From positions 1 through 9,349 of the forward strand of contig CAIWFP010000135.1 in the NCBI GenBank assembly GCA_903911985.1: a stretch of 9,349 nucleotides of DNA. The letters run 5' to 3'. The notes beneath the pieces are model-generated. The model ran no database searches. It was not told the origin of the DNA and saw only the letters and a program-made list of their open reading frames with translations. Both the position numbers and the translations under genes were made by a program. This document shows positions 1-5,565 of the stretch, piece by piece; positions within the stretch are counted from its first letter, which is position 1; every line of letters begins with the position of its first letter. The DNA comes from an uncultured Sphingomonadales bacterium. GTDB lineage: Bacteria > Pseudomonadota > Alphaproteobacteria > Sphingomonadales > Sphingomonadaceae.

Positions 1-486
1 GCCGATGGTGTTGGCGCCGAACAGGGTGCCCTGCGGCCCGCGCAGCACTTCGATCTGGCCGATGTCGAACACATCCTGCAGCTGACCGGTGTTGGTGCCG
101 ATGGTCACACCATCAACCACCACGCCCACGGTCGGGGTCTGCGACTTTTCGATGTCGGCGTAGGTCAGGCCGCGGATCGACAGGTTGGCTGCCTGCGCGC
201 CAGAGTTCTGCTGGGTAATCAGCAGACCCGGAGCAGCACCCTGCAGGTCGGACAGGTTCGTGGAGCCCTTGGCTTCCAGCATGGCGGTGTTGATCGCGGT
301 GATGGCGACCGGGGTCGACTGAAGCGTCTCGTTACGACGACGCGCCGAAACGATGATGGTGCCCGAATCATTCGAGGTTGCGGCGGCTGGCGCCTGATCA
401 TTGGCAAGGGCTGGCGTCGCGATTGCACCAAGCGCTGTGGTGGACATGGCACACAAGACCAGACGACGCGTGAATTGATTTAACAT
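1..486 (-). CDS. TonB-dependent outer-membrane receptor, N-terminal part (truncated by window edge)
   Basis: Only the first 162 codons are visible; the C-terminal beta-barrel lies beyond the left edge. Residues 1-28 look like a signal peptide: basic MLNQFTRR, a hydrophobic stretch, and an AxA-type cleavage site at ALA (26-28). A TonB-box-like segment follows at 43-48 (TIIVSA) with RRR behind it. The plug domain is then recognisable: TPVAITAI near 58-65, LSIRGL at 102-107, VVVDGV at 122-127 and the hallmark IEVLRGPQGTLFGANT at 145-160. The start is supported by a strong GGGAGGAAG ribosome site at 490-498. Receptors of this class import siderophores, vitamins or, in sphingomonads, often hydrophobic growth substrates, using TonB/ExbBD energy. 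The gene is transcribed away from the oxidoreductase at 647, and its position at the edge of a catabolic cluster suggests substrate uptake, but the ligand cannot be deduced. Confidence 0.95.
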   Translation of the reverse strand, partial: MLNQFTRRLVLCAMSTTALGAIATPALANDQAPAAATSNDSGTIIVSARRRNETLQSTPVAITAINTAMLEAKGSTNLSDLQGAAPGLLITQQNSGAQAANLSIRGLTYADIEKSQTPTVGVVVDGVTIGTNTGQLQDVFDIGQIEVLRGPQGTLFGANTIG

Positions 487-489
487 AAA

Positions 490-498
490 CTTCCTCCC
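490..498 (-). promoter_or_regulatory. Ribosome binding site of the TonB-dependent receptor
   Basis: On the minus strand GGGAGGAAG precedes the ATG at 486-484 by three bases (TTT) after the purine run. It matches the 16S anti-Shine-Dalgarno closely and fixes the start of the receptor. Confidence 0.7.
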
Positions 499-510
499 AG
501 GATGTAGCTG

Positions 511-534
511 CCGGCTGGTGATCCTCACGTCCGG
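511..534. promoter_or_regulatory. Imperfect dyad in the divergent region 487-646 (candidate operator or leader hairpin)
   Basis: The segment has nested inverted elements: outer CCGG at 511-514 and 531-534, inner GTGA (518-521) and TCAC (525-528) around a TCC centre. It lies about 25-48 bases upstream of the receptor start, so it could be an operator or an RNA hairpin in the receptor leader. The arms are short and interrupted. No regulator gene is visible in the window to pair with it. Confidence 0.25.
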
Positions 535-572
535 CTATCTTGTTTGACTATGCCCCAAACCTTCGGAGGGAT

Positions 573-607
573 TGAACTGCTACTTGTTACAGGTGCGCCA
601 TAGTTCA
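573..607. promoter_or_regulatory. Inverted repeat TGAACT-N23-AGTTCA upstream of the MDR oxidoreductase
   Basis: TGAACT at 573-578 and AGTTCA at 602-607 are exact inverted copies with a 23-base spacer, placed 40-75 bases before the ATG at 647. A TTGACT hexamer at 544-549 could be a -35 element, but I see no convincing -10 partner. The dyad could be a regulator site for this operon; six-base arms also occur by chance. Confidence 0.22.
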
Positions 608-634
608 CAAACGGCGACCAAACAGGGCCTAACC

Positions 635-642
635 GGAGAGAG
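635..642 (+). promoter_or_regulatory. Ribosome binding site deciding the start at 647
   Basis: GGAGAGAG sits four bases before ATG 647. The same reading frame is open further upstream to a TTG at 572, but that codon has no comparable ribosome site, and the residues it would add (MNCYLLQVRHSS...) do not resemble the family N-terminus. ATG 647 is therefore the preferred start. Confidence 0.65.
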
Positions 643-646
643 AACC

Positions 647-1660
647 ATGTCTGTAAATCGCCGTTTTCTGCTTGCGCGCAGGCCTCAGGGCAACCCGTTG
701 CCCGAGGATTTCAGTCTGGTCGAGACACCCATCCCCACACCACCCAAGGGCGGGTTTGTCGTGCGGAATCATTACGCCTCGCTCGATCCCGCGCAACGCG
801 GGTGGATGGATGATGTTCCCAGCTACATGCCGCCCATCGCCTTGGGGGACCCGGTGCGGGCCACCACGGTCGGAGTGATTCACGCCTCCGACAATCCCGA
901 TTTCAAGGTTGGCGACTGGGTGCTCGGGGTCAATGGGCTGGAGGATTATTCGGTCGGCGTGGCCGGCGGTTTCACCAGCCCGATCGATGTCTCGCAAGTC
1001 GCCTCACCGTCCAACTTCCTATCCGTGCTCGGCGCTGTCGGGCTTACCGCCTATTTCGGCATGGCCGATGTTGCCCGGCCCAAGGCAGGGGAAACCCTGC
1101 TGGTATCGGGCGCGGCCGGTGCGGTTGGATCGGTGGTGGGGCAGATCGGCAAGATCTTTGGCTGCCGGGTTATCGGCATCGCCGGCGGGCCGGACAAATG
1201 CCGCAGGCTGATCGAGGATTTCGGCTTTGATGTCGCCATCGACTACAAGGGCAAGCGCCTTCGCGAACTCTCGGACGAGATTGGCGCCGCGGCACCCGGG
1301 GGCATCGACATATTGTTCGAGAACGTGGGCGGCATTGTGCTGGAGGCGGAGTTTTTCAACCTTGCCCACAGGGCCCGCGTCGTGCTGTGCGGGCTGATCA
1401 GCGAATATAACGAGACCCAAAAGACCGGCGTCCGCAACCTGTGGCAGGTGCTGACCAAGGAGGCGACGATTCACGGTTTCCTTATCTCCGCCTATGTCGC
1501 TCGCTTTGCCGAGGGCGGCGCCCAGATGGCGCAGTGGGTGGCGCAGGGGCGGATTCGCATGGACGAAGATGTTCAGCTGGGGCTGGAAAACGCCTATCCG
1601 GCCTTCATGCGCCTGTTTTCCGGCGCGAATACCGGAAAGCTCGTGTTGAAGATCGCCTGA
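647..1660 (+). CDS. NADP-dependent oxidoreductase, zinc-free MDR superfamily (prostaglandin/leukotriene reductase, CurA-like)
   Basis: The 337-residue product is a medium-chain dehydrogenase/reductase of the type that reduces activated C=C bonds (enones) with NAD(P)H. The N-terminal domain has the family signature YASLDPAQRGWM at 43-54, equivalent to the SLDPymRgrM segment of leukotriene B4 dehydrogenases. GLTAYFG at 132-138 precedes the nucleotide-binding domain, whose glycine motif is SGAAGAVGSVVGQ at 154-166. The typical IDYKG (198-202) and FENVGG (224-229) follow. Cysteine zinc ligands of the alcohol dehydrogenase type are absent, as expected for this branch, and the length is normal. It is the first gene of a plus-strand unit: its TGA shares one base with the ATG of the next SDR, implying translational coupling. 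A role in saturating an enone or enoyl intermediate is inferred; the true substrate is unknown. Confidence 0.92.
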   Translation: MSVNRRFLLARRPQGNPLPEDFSLVETPIPTPPKGGFVVRNHYASLDPAQRGWMDDVPSYMPPIALGDPVRATTVGVIHASDNPDFKVGDWVLGVNGLEDYSVGVAGGFTSPIDVSQVASPSNFLSVLGAVGLTAYFGMADVARPKAGETLLVSGAAGAVGSVVGQIGKIFGCRVIGIAGGPDKCRRLIEDFGFDVAIDYKGKRLRELSDEIGAAAPGGIDILFENVGGIVLEAEFFNLAHRARVVLCGLISEYNETQKTGVRNLWQVLTKEATIHGFLISAYVARFAEGGAQMAQWVAQGRIRMDEDVQLGLENAYPAFMRLFSGANTGKLVLKIA

Positions 1661-2373
1661 TGGCCGGCAGACTCACCGGGCGCAGCGCGCTGGTGACCGG
1701 TGCCGGGTCGGGCATCGGCGCGGCAACCGCGCGCCGCCTGGCCGCGGACGGGGCGCGGGTGTTTTCCGTCGATATGGCGGGCGCGGTCGATCGGCATGCC
1801 GATGTCACCAGCCCCGGCATCAATGCCGAACTGGTCGCCGAGGCGGTGGCGCGGCATGGCGGGCTGGATATCGTCGTGCCCTGCGCCGGCATTTCCGCGT
1901 TCCACCCGCTGGAAGGGCATGACGACGCCTATTTCGACAAGGTCATGGCGGTCAATGTCACCGCCGTGTTCCGCCTGATTCGCGATGCGGTGCCCGCGTT
2001 AAAGCTTTCACCGCATGGCCGGATTATCACCATTGGCTCGACAATGGCCCGTTTTGGCGATGCCGGGCTCGTCGCCTATGGCGCCTCGAAACATGCGGTG
2101 CTGGGCCTCACCCGTTCCGCCGCCTGCGAGCTGGGGCCCTGGGGCATTACCGTGAACTGCCTTCAGCCCGGCGCGATCGAGACGCCAATGACGGAGCCGG
2201 CCTTTACCCAGATGCCGGAATTCCGCAGCTATTTTGAAAAGAAGGCGGCACTCGGCCGGCTGGGGCAACCCGATGACATCGCCGATGTGATCGCCTTTCT
2301 CGCCTCCGACGATGCCCGCTTCATGTCGGGACAAGGCTTCTTCGTCGATGGCGGGGCGATGCAGCGCCAGTGA
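1660..2373 (+). CDS. Short-chain dehydrogenase/reductase (classical SDR, NAD-type)
   Basis: The product is 237 residues, normal for a classical SDR. All elements are intact: TGAGSGIG at 13-20 (dinucleotide binding), Asp38 at the end of the second strand (usually favouring NAD(H)), DV at 48-49, CAGIS at 75-79 in place of NNAG, catalytic Asn99, Ser127, Tyr140 and Lys144 (YGASK), and PGAIETPM in the substrate loop. The C-terminus VDGGAMQRQ is standard. The ATG overlaps the previous stop by one base. A longer in-frame reading from 1441 exists but would lie inside the MDR gene and add sequence foreign to the family. It probably oxidises a secondary alcohol or reduces a ketone in the same pathway as its neighbours. 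The 3' end runs directly into a hexamer repeat array that supplies six more in-frame TGA codons. Confidence 0.93.
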   Translation: MAGRLTGRSALVTGAGSGIGAATARRLAADGARVFSVDMAGAVDRHADVTSPGINAELVAEAVARHGGLDIVVPCAGISAFHPLEGHDDAYFDKVMAVNVTAVFRLIRDAVPALKLSPHGRIITIGSTMARFGDAGLVAYGASKHAVLGLTRSAACELGPWGITVNCLQPGAIETPMTEPAFTQMPEFRSYFEKKAALGRLGQPDDIADVIAFLASDDARFMSGQGFFVDGGAMQRQ

Positions 2374-2428
2374 CGGTGCCAGTGACTGGGCCAGTGACTG
2401 TGACGTTGACGGTGCCAGTGACGTTGAC
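2366..2428 (+). repeat. Short tandem repeat array spanning the SDR stop codon (6/12-bp period)
   Basis: From 2369 to 2428 the DNA can be cut into ten hexamers, most of the form xxTGAC: AGTGAC four times, GTTGAC twice, TGTGAC once, with GGTGCC (twice) and TGGGCC between them. At 12-bp resolution GCCAGTGAC recurs at 2366, 2378, 2390 and 2414, with a degenerate copy at 2402. The stop codon of the upstream SDR (2371-2373) lies inside the first unit. Because the period is a multiple of three, TGA recurs in the same frame at 2383, 2395, 2401, 2407, 2419 and 2425. The array fills most of the gap before the gene at 2462. Confidence 0.85.
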
Positions 2429-2461
2429 CGGGGCATTACCGCCGGAAGGAACCGCGCGAAG

Positions 2462-3271
2462 ATGAGGCTCGAACCGATCGTGACCGGCCTGACCTTTCCC
2501 GAAAGCCCGCGCTGGCACGAGGGCAGGCTGTGGTTTTCGGACTTTTACAGCCATGCGGTTTTCGCCACCGATCTTCACGGTGTTTGCGAGAAGATCCTCG
2601 ACGTTCCGGCCCAGCCCAGCGGGCTTGGCTGGCTGCCCGGTGGCGATATGCTGGTCGTCTCGATGGAAGACCAGCGCGTGCTGCGCTTGGGGCATGGCGG
2701 GGTAACGGTCCACGCCGAGCTTTCACCGCTGGTGCGCGACAAATGCAACGATATGATCGTGCTGCCCGACGGCAGCGCCTTTGTCGGCAACTTCGGCTTC
2801 GATCCCTATGCCGAGGAGCCGCGCGACACGACACTGGTACGGCTGGCGCCCGACGGCACGCCGTCGGTGGCGGCAGAGGCCATGTGGTTCCCCAACGGCA
2901 TGGCGCTGGCCGACGGCGGGCGCACCCTGCTGGTGGCCGAATCGGTGGCGCAGGCGATCACCGCCTTTGACCTCGCCGCCGACGGCACCCTGTCCAACCG
3001 CCGCGTCTTTGCCCGAACCCCCGATTGCCAGCCCGATGGCATCGCCCTCGCACCAGACGGATCGCTGCTGGTCACGACGATGACCTGCGAAAGGCTGGTC
3101 CGTTTCGCGGCCAACGGGCGCCATCTGGCGACTTACGATCTGGGCGTCCCGGTCTGGGCCTGCGCGGTCAGCGACGCGGGCGAGATCTTCGTGTGCACCA
3201 GCGCCCACGCCGCCAAACCCGATTGCCAGCGCGAGCGCAGCGGATCGGTCCAGCGGCTGATCGCCGGCTGA
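2462..3271 (+). CDS. SMP-30/gluconolactonase/LRE family hydrolase
   Basis: The 269-residue product is a six-bladed beta-propeller of the senescence-marker-protein-30 / gluconolactonase family, which uses one divalent metal to hydrolyse lactones. The entry signature FPESPRW is at 12-18, followed by GRLWFSD (21-27). Likely metal ligands by family comparison are Glu14, Asn96 (CND), Asn145 (FPNGMAL) and Asp192 (QPDGIAL). Repeated PDG turns (102-104, 130-132, 198-200) mark propeller blades. Length is typical of the shorter bacterial members. ATG 2462 is preferred: GGAAGGA lies at 2443-2449 and the family N-terminus begins here. An in-frame reading from 2312 would translate the repeat array as a low-complexity GASD-like stretch, so it is unlikely. 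Placed last in the MDR-SDR unit, it may open a lactone intermediate; no signal peptide is seen, so it should be cytoplasmic. Confidence 0.9.
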   Translation: MRLEPIVTGLTFPESPRWHEGRLWFSDFYSHAVFATDLHGVCEKILDVPAQPSGLGWLPGGDMLVVSMEDQRVLRLGHGGVTVHAELSPLVRDKCNDMIVLPDGSAFVGNFGFDPYAEEPRDTTLVRLAPDGTPSVAAEAMWFPNGMALADGGRTLLVAESVAQAITAFDLAADGTLSNRRVFARTPDCQPDGIALAPDGSLLVTTMTCERLVRFAANGRHLATYDLGVPVWACAVSDAGEIFVCTSAHAAKPDCQRERSGSVQRLIAG

Positions 3272-3280
3272 CCCCTCACT

Positions 3281-3325
3281 TCAGTATTTCACGCCCCAGT
3301 ACTTCACGCATCAGTACTTCACATT
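3281..3325 (-). repeat. 15-bp tandem repeat, three copies, spanning the stop codon of the minus-strand SDR
   Basis: Three adjacent 15-base units lie at 3281-3295, 3296-3310 and 3311-3325 with the shared core CAGTAyTTCAC. On the minus strand each unit reads GTGAAGTACTG (AAA in the outermost copy), that is, the last codons Val-Lys-Tyr plus the stop of the SDR. The copy at 3311-3325 is the real gene end; the next has TGG where the stop would be, and the outermost again has an in-frame TGA. It occupies almost the whole convergent gap 3272-3310. No GC-rich terminator hairpin was seen here. Confidence 0.85.
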
Positions 3326-4138
3326 GCGCGTAAAGCCGCCGTCGACGGTCAGGTTTACCCCGGTGATCCAGGAAGCCTTGTCGCTGGCAAGGAACAGCAC
3401 CGCATTGGCGATTTCCTCCGGCTTGCCAAAGCGTCCGGCCGGGTGGCGCGCCTTGTTGGCTTCGTAATAGTCGGGCATCGCGTCCTTGAGGAAACCCCAG
3501 CTGCCGTCCTCGATATAGACCGGTCCGGGGCACACGCAGTTGGCGCGGATGCCCTCCTTCATGTAATCGACGGAAAGCTGGTGCGTATAGTTGATCAGCG
3601 CCGCCTTGATCGCGCCATAGGACAATCCGCCCTCGCCAAAGGCGTGATTCTCGATGGCGGTGATGGTCGACAGGGCGACAAAGGCACCGCCGCCAGCCTT
3701 GCGAAAGAACGGCAAGGCACCGTCGAACATCGTTACCGCCGACATCAGATCGACGTTGTAGTTGATATCCCAGCCGGTGCGGTTGCGCGGCACACCCCCC
3801 AGTGCCGAGGCCCCCGCGACAACGATGTCGATGCCGCCCATCCAGTTGGCCGCCGCCGTTACCCAGGCCGCGACCCGGTCCGCGTAGCCGACATCGACGA
3901 CCCAGCCGCGCACCTTGCCATGGGCGGCCAGCCCGGCCTGCGCTTCCTCGACGCCATCGCCTTCCATCGGATTGGCGAACACATCCTTGTCGCTGGGGTT
4001 GGCCTCACCGCGCCGGGCCCGCCTTCCGCAGAAGGAGACAATCGCGCCCTCACCCAGAAATGCCTGCGCGATCGCCCGGTTAACGCCCCGCGTCGCCGCG
4101 CTGATCAGCACGCGCTTGCCCGAAAGGTTCAGGTCCAT
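3311..4138 (-). CDS. SDR family protein with degenerate cofactor-binding motif
   Basis: The 275-residue product has the SDR fold with an intact catalytic set: Asn128 (NYNVD), Ser157 (ALST), Tyr174 and Lys178 (YGAIK). PGP at 204-206 and the C-terminal TVDGGFTRNVKY are typical. The dinucleotide motif, however, is ISAATRGVNRA (12-22) instead of TGxxxGIG: Thr and Gly are Ser13 and Ala14, and the last Gly is Asn20. NNAG is replaced by VAGAS. There is an insert near 40-62 (RRARRGEANPSDKDVFANP) and about four extra residues between Ser157 and Tyr174 compared with its paralogue encoded at 5406-4648. The two share the N-terminus MDLxLxGK, the PGP loop followed by a GxW, and the GG[FY]T ending. The gene starts three bases after the VOC gene stop (TGA TCC ATG), so it is translationally coupled. 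It may be a pseudoenzyme or use an altered cofactor site. Confidence 0.88.
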   Translation of the reverse strand: MDLNLSGKRVLISAATRGVNRAIAQAFLGEGAIVSFCGRRARRGEANPSDKDVFANPMEGDGVEEAQAGLAAHGKVRGWVVDVGYADRVAAWVTAAANWMGGIDIVVAGASALGGVPRNRTGWDINYNVDLMSAVTMFDGALPFFRKAGGGAFVALSTITAIENHAFGEGGLSYGAIKAALINYTHQLSVDYMKEGIRANCVCPGPVYIEDGSWGFLKDAMPDYYEANKARHPAGRFGKPEEIANAVLFLASDKASWITGVNLTVDGGFTRNVKY

Positions 4139-4141
4139 GGA

Positions 4142-4636
4142 TCAGACGGCCTTGATATCGTCATTCGGATGAATCTCGATCAGCTCGAACACATTGCCGA
4201 AAAAATCGCGGCAATAGATGGCGCAATAGCCGCTCTTGCTGCCATCGGGATGCTGGGTGATCGTGTGGAGCGGCGGTGGCGTCTGGCAGCGGATGCCGGC
4301 GGCCAGCAGCTTCTCGTAGGTGGCGGCAATGTCCTCCACCTGCAGCGCGAAATGGGTATAGCCGAAATGATGCACGCCCCGATCCGGGTCCTGCGGCGGC
4401 GAGCGCGGGCTGTGGTATTCAAACACTTCGAAATGGGTATTGCCCAGCCGGCACATGAACTGCTCGGCGGCGCTGCCCGGAAGACCTATCGCCGCGTCGA
4501 TGAAGGGATTGTCCCGCCAGATCAGTGGCGGGACCTCCTCCACGGCGCCCAGCAGCTCGATGTAGAACTGGCGCGCCAGCGCGATGTCGGGAACCGACAC
4601 CGCGATATGGTGCACGCCCTGAATGCCGTTCCCCAC
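4142..4636 (-). CDS. VOC superfamily (glyoxalase/bleomycin-resistance/dioxygenase fold) protein
   Basis: The 164-residue product has two beta-alpha-beta-beta-beta modules. Module one begins GVHHIAVSVPDI (7-18) with QFYIELLGA (23-31), a classic VOC opening. Module two begins FGYTHFALQVEDI (91-103), followed by YEKLLAAGI and CRDFFGNVFELIE (142-154). Plausible metal ligands are His10, Glu70 or Glu73, His95 and Glu151, the H-E-H-E pattern of metal-dependent members such as glyoxalase I, methylmalonyl-CoA epimerase and some extradiol dioxygenases. The start is a GTG eleven bases after the stop of the upstream SDR, with no clear ribosome site, so expression probably relies on coupling. No ATG follows before the family start, which supports GTG. 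Lying between two paralogous SDRs, it probably handles the same intermediate, for example as an epimerase, isomerase or lyase; the reaction is not determined. Confidence 0.88.
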   Translation of the reverse strand: MGNGIQGVHHIAVSVPDIALARQFYIELLGAVEEVPPLIWRDNPFIDAAIGLPGSAAEQFMCRLGNTHFEVFEYHSPRSPPQDPDRGVHHFGYTHFALQVEDIAATYEKLLAAGIRCQTPPPLHTITQHPDGSKSGYCAIYCRDFFGNVFELIEIHPNDDIKAV

Positions 4637-4647
4637 GGGAGCGGCGT

Positions 4648-5406
4648 TCAGAACTGGACGCGCTTGGTATAGCCGCCGTCGATCACCAGATTGGTGCCGG
4701 TGGTGTAGGACGAGGCCGGGCTGGCCAGAAAGGCGATGGACCGCGCGACTTCGTCCGGCCCACCCCAGCGGCCCAGCGCGAACTGCGCTTCGGTGGCGTC
4801 ATAGAATTCGGGCGCGGCGGCCTTGGTCGCCTCCCAATTGCCGCCCGGAAACGAGATCGGCCCCGGCGACACGGCATTGACGCGGATGCCCTTGGGGCCA
4901 AGTGCCTGACCTAATTGCTTGGAATAGACCAGCAGCGCGCCCTTCAACGCGTTGAACGCCTGCGGCACGACAAAGGTTTCGATCCCGGCGGTGCTGGCCA
5001 TGATGACGATCGAGCCCGCGCCCGACTTTTCGAGATAGGGCTCCAGCGTCTCGCAGCCGATTACCGTGCCCTTGATGTCGGCATTGAAGCAGAGATCCCA
5101 GTCGCCCGTGGCGCCCGAACCCGAGGCGCTGGCGCCGGGCACGAAAATATCGCAGCCGCCAAGCCGGTCGGCGGCGGACTTCAGCCATGCGGGATAGGCC
5201 TCGAGATTGGCGAGATCGAAAGCCTCGCCGATCACCTTGCCGCCATAGCGAGACAGCGACTTGACCGTTTCGGCAACCTGCTCCGCGTTGCGCGAAAAGA
5301 AGGCAATGTCGCAGCCTTCCTGGGCGAAGATTTCCAGCGCGGCGCGGCCGATACCTCGGCTGCCGCCGGTCAGGATGACTTTCTTGCCCTTGAGCCCCAG
5401 GTCCAT
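4648..5406 (-). CDS. SDR family protein with Phe at the catalytic Tyr position
   Basis: The 252-residue product has an intact NAD(P) motif TGGSRGIG (13-20), Ser39-Arg40 after the second strand (often NADP-favouring), Asn108 (CFNAD), Ser138 (MAST) and Lys155. At the position of the catalytic Tyr, 13 residues after Ser138 as usual, stands Phe151: AFNALK, codon TTC, one base from the Tyr codon TAC. NNAG is replaced by PGAS (90-93). The C-terminus IDGGYTKRVQF mirrors GGFTRNVKY of the paralogue encoded at 4138-3311. ATG 5406 is chosen because GAGGAG lies just upstream and the family N-terminus MDLGLKGKK starts here; an in-frame ATG at 5517 would add 37 unrelated residues. It is the first gene of a three-gene minus-strand operon. 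Loss of Tyr normally abolishes SDR redox catalysis, so it may be structural, regulatory or catalyse another reaction. Confidence 0.9.
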   Translation of the reverse strand: MDLGLKGKKVILTGGSRGIGRAALEIFAQEGCDIAFFSRNAEQVAETVKSLSRYGGKVIGEAFDLANLEAYPAWLKSAADRLGGCDIFVPGASASGSGATGDWDLCFNADIKGTVIGCETLEPYLEKSGAGSIVIMASTAGIETFVVPQAFNALKGALLVYSKQLGQALGPKGIRVNAVSPGPISFPGGNWEATKAAAPEFYDATEAQFALGRWGGPDEVARSIAFLASPASSYTTGTNLVIDGGYTKRVQF

Positions 5407-5410
5407 AATG

Positions 5411-5420
5411 CACTCCTCGC
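5411..5420 (-). promoter_or_regulatory. Ribosome binding site deciding the start at 5406
   Basis: On the minus strand GCGAGGAGTG ends four bases before ATG 5406-5404. A strong AGGAG at 5413-5417, about six bases from the ATG, favours this start over the upstream in-frame ATG at 5517. A TATAAC/GATATA-like -10 element lies just upstream (about 5421-5428) without a convincing -35 partner. Confidence 0.6.
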
Positions 5421-5440
5421 GGTTATATCTGTTTGATGGC

Positions 5441-5469
5441 GCTGTCTTGCCTAACACCGCGCTGACAGC
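5441..5469. promoter_or_regulatory. Inverted repeat GCTGTC-N17-GACAGC in the divergent region 5407-5565
   Basis: Exact six-base arms at 5441-5446 and 5464-5469 lie between the two divergent SDR operons. The position would suit a shared operator that controls both directions. The arms are short and no cognate regulator is in view, so this is only a candidate. Confidence 0.22.
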
Positions 5470-5565
5470 CACTACCCTTTTGGTCAGGACCGCCCTCAAG
5501 CCGTGGCATGGTAGCATAGGGACTACACCGAGGGATCGGCCAACGATAATATTGGGGAGAGTGAC

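Noticed and set aside
572..646. N-terminal extension of the MDR oxidoreductase from TTG 572
   Set aside because: There is no suitable ribosome site and no family resemblance; ATG 647 has GGAGAGAG directly upstream.
2366..2428. CRISPR array or phage attachment site
   Set aside because: Units are 6-12 bp with no spacers, and no cas or integrase gene is present.
2312..2461. N-terminal extension of the SMP-30-like protein through the repeat array
   Set aside because: It would overlap the SDR gene and translate the tandem repeat as low-complexity GASD-like sequence; the family N-terminus starts at ATG 2462.
3272..3310. Rho-independent terminator in the convergent gap
   Set aside because: The gap consists of direct rather than inverted repeats, and there is no stem followed by a T-run.
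3443..4672. 409-codon open frame on the plus strand
   Set aside because: It lies opposite the VOC and SDR genes, which have clear family motifs and junctions; the translation is Arg/His/Asp-rich without recognisable domains, typical of an antisense shadow in GC-rich DNA.
5407..5517. 37-residue N-terminal extension of the minus-strand SDR
   Set aside because: ATG 5406 has a strong ribosome site and matches the paralogue N-terminus; the extension lies in the promoter region.
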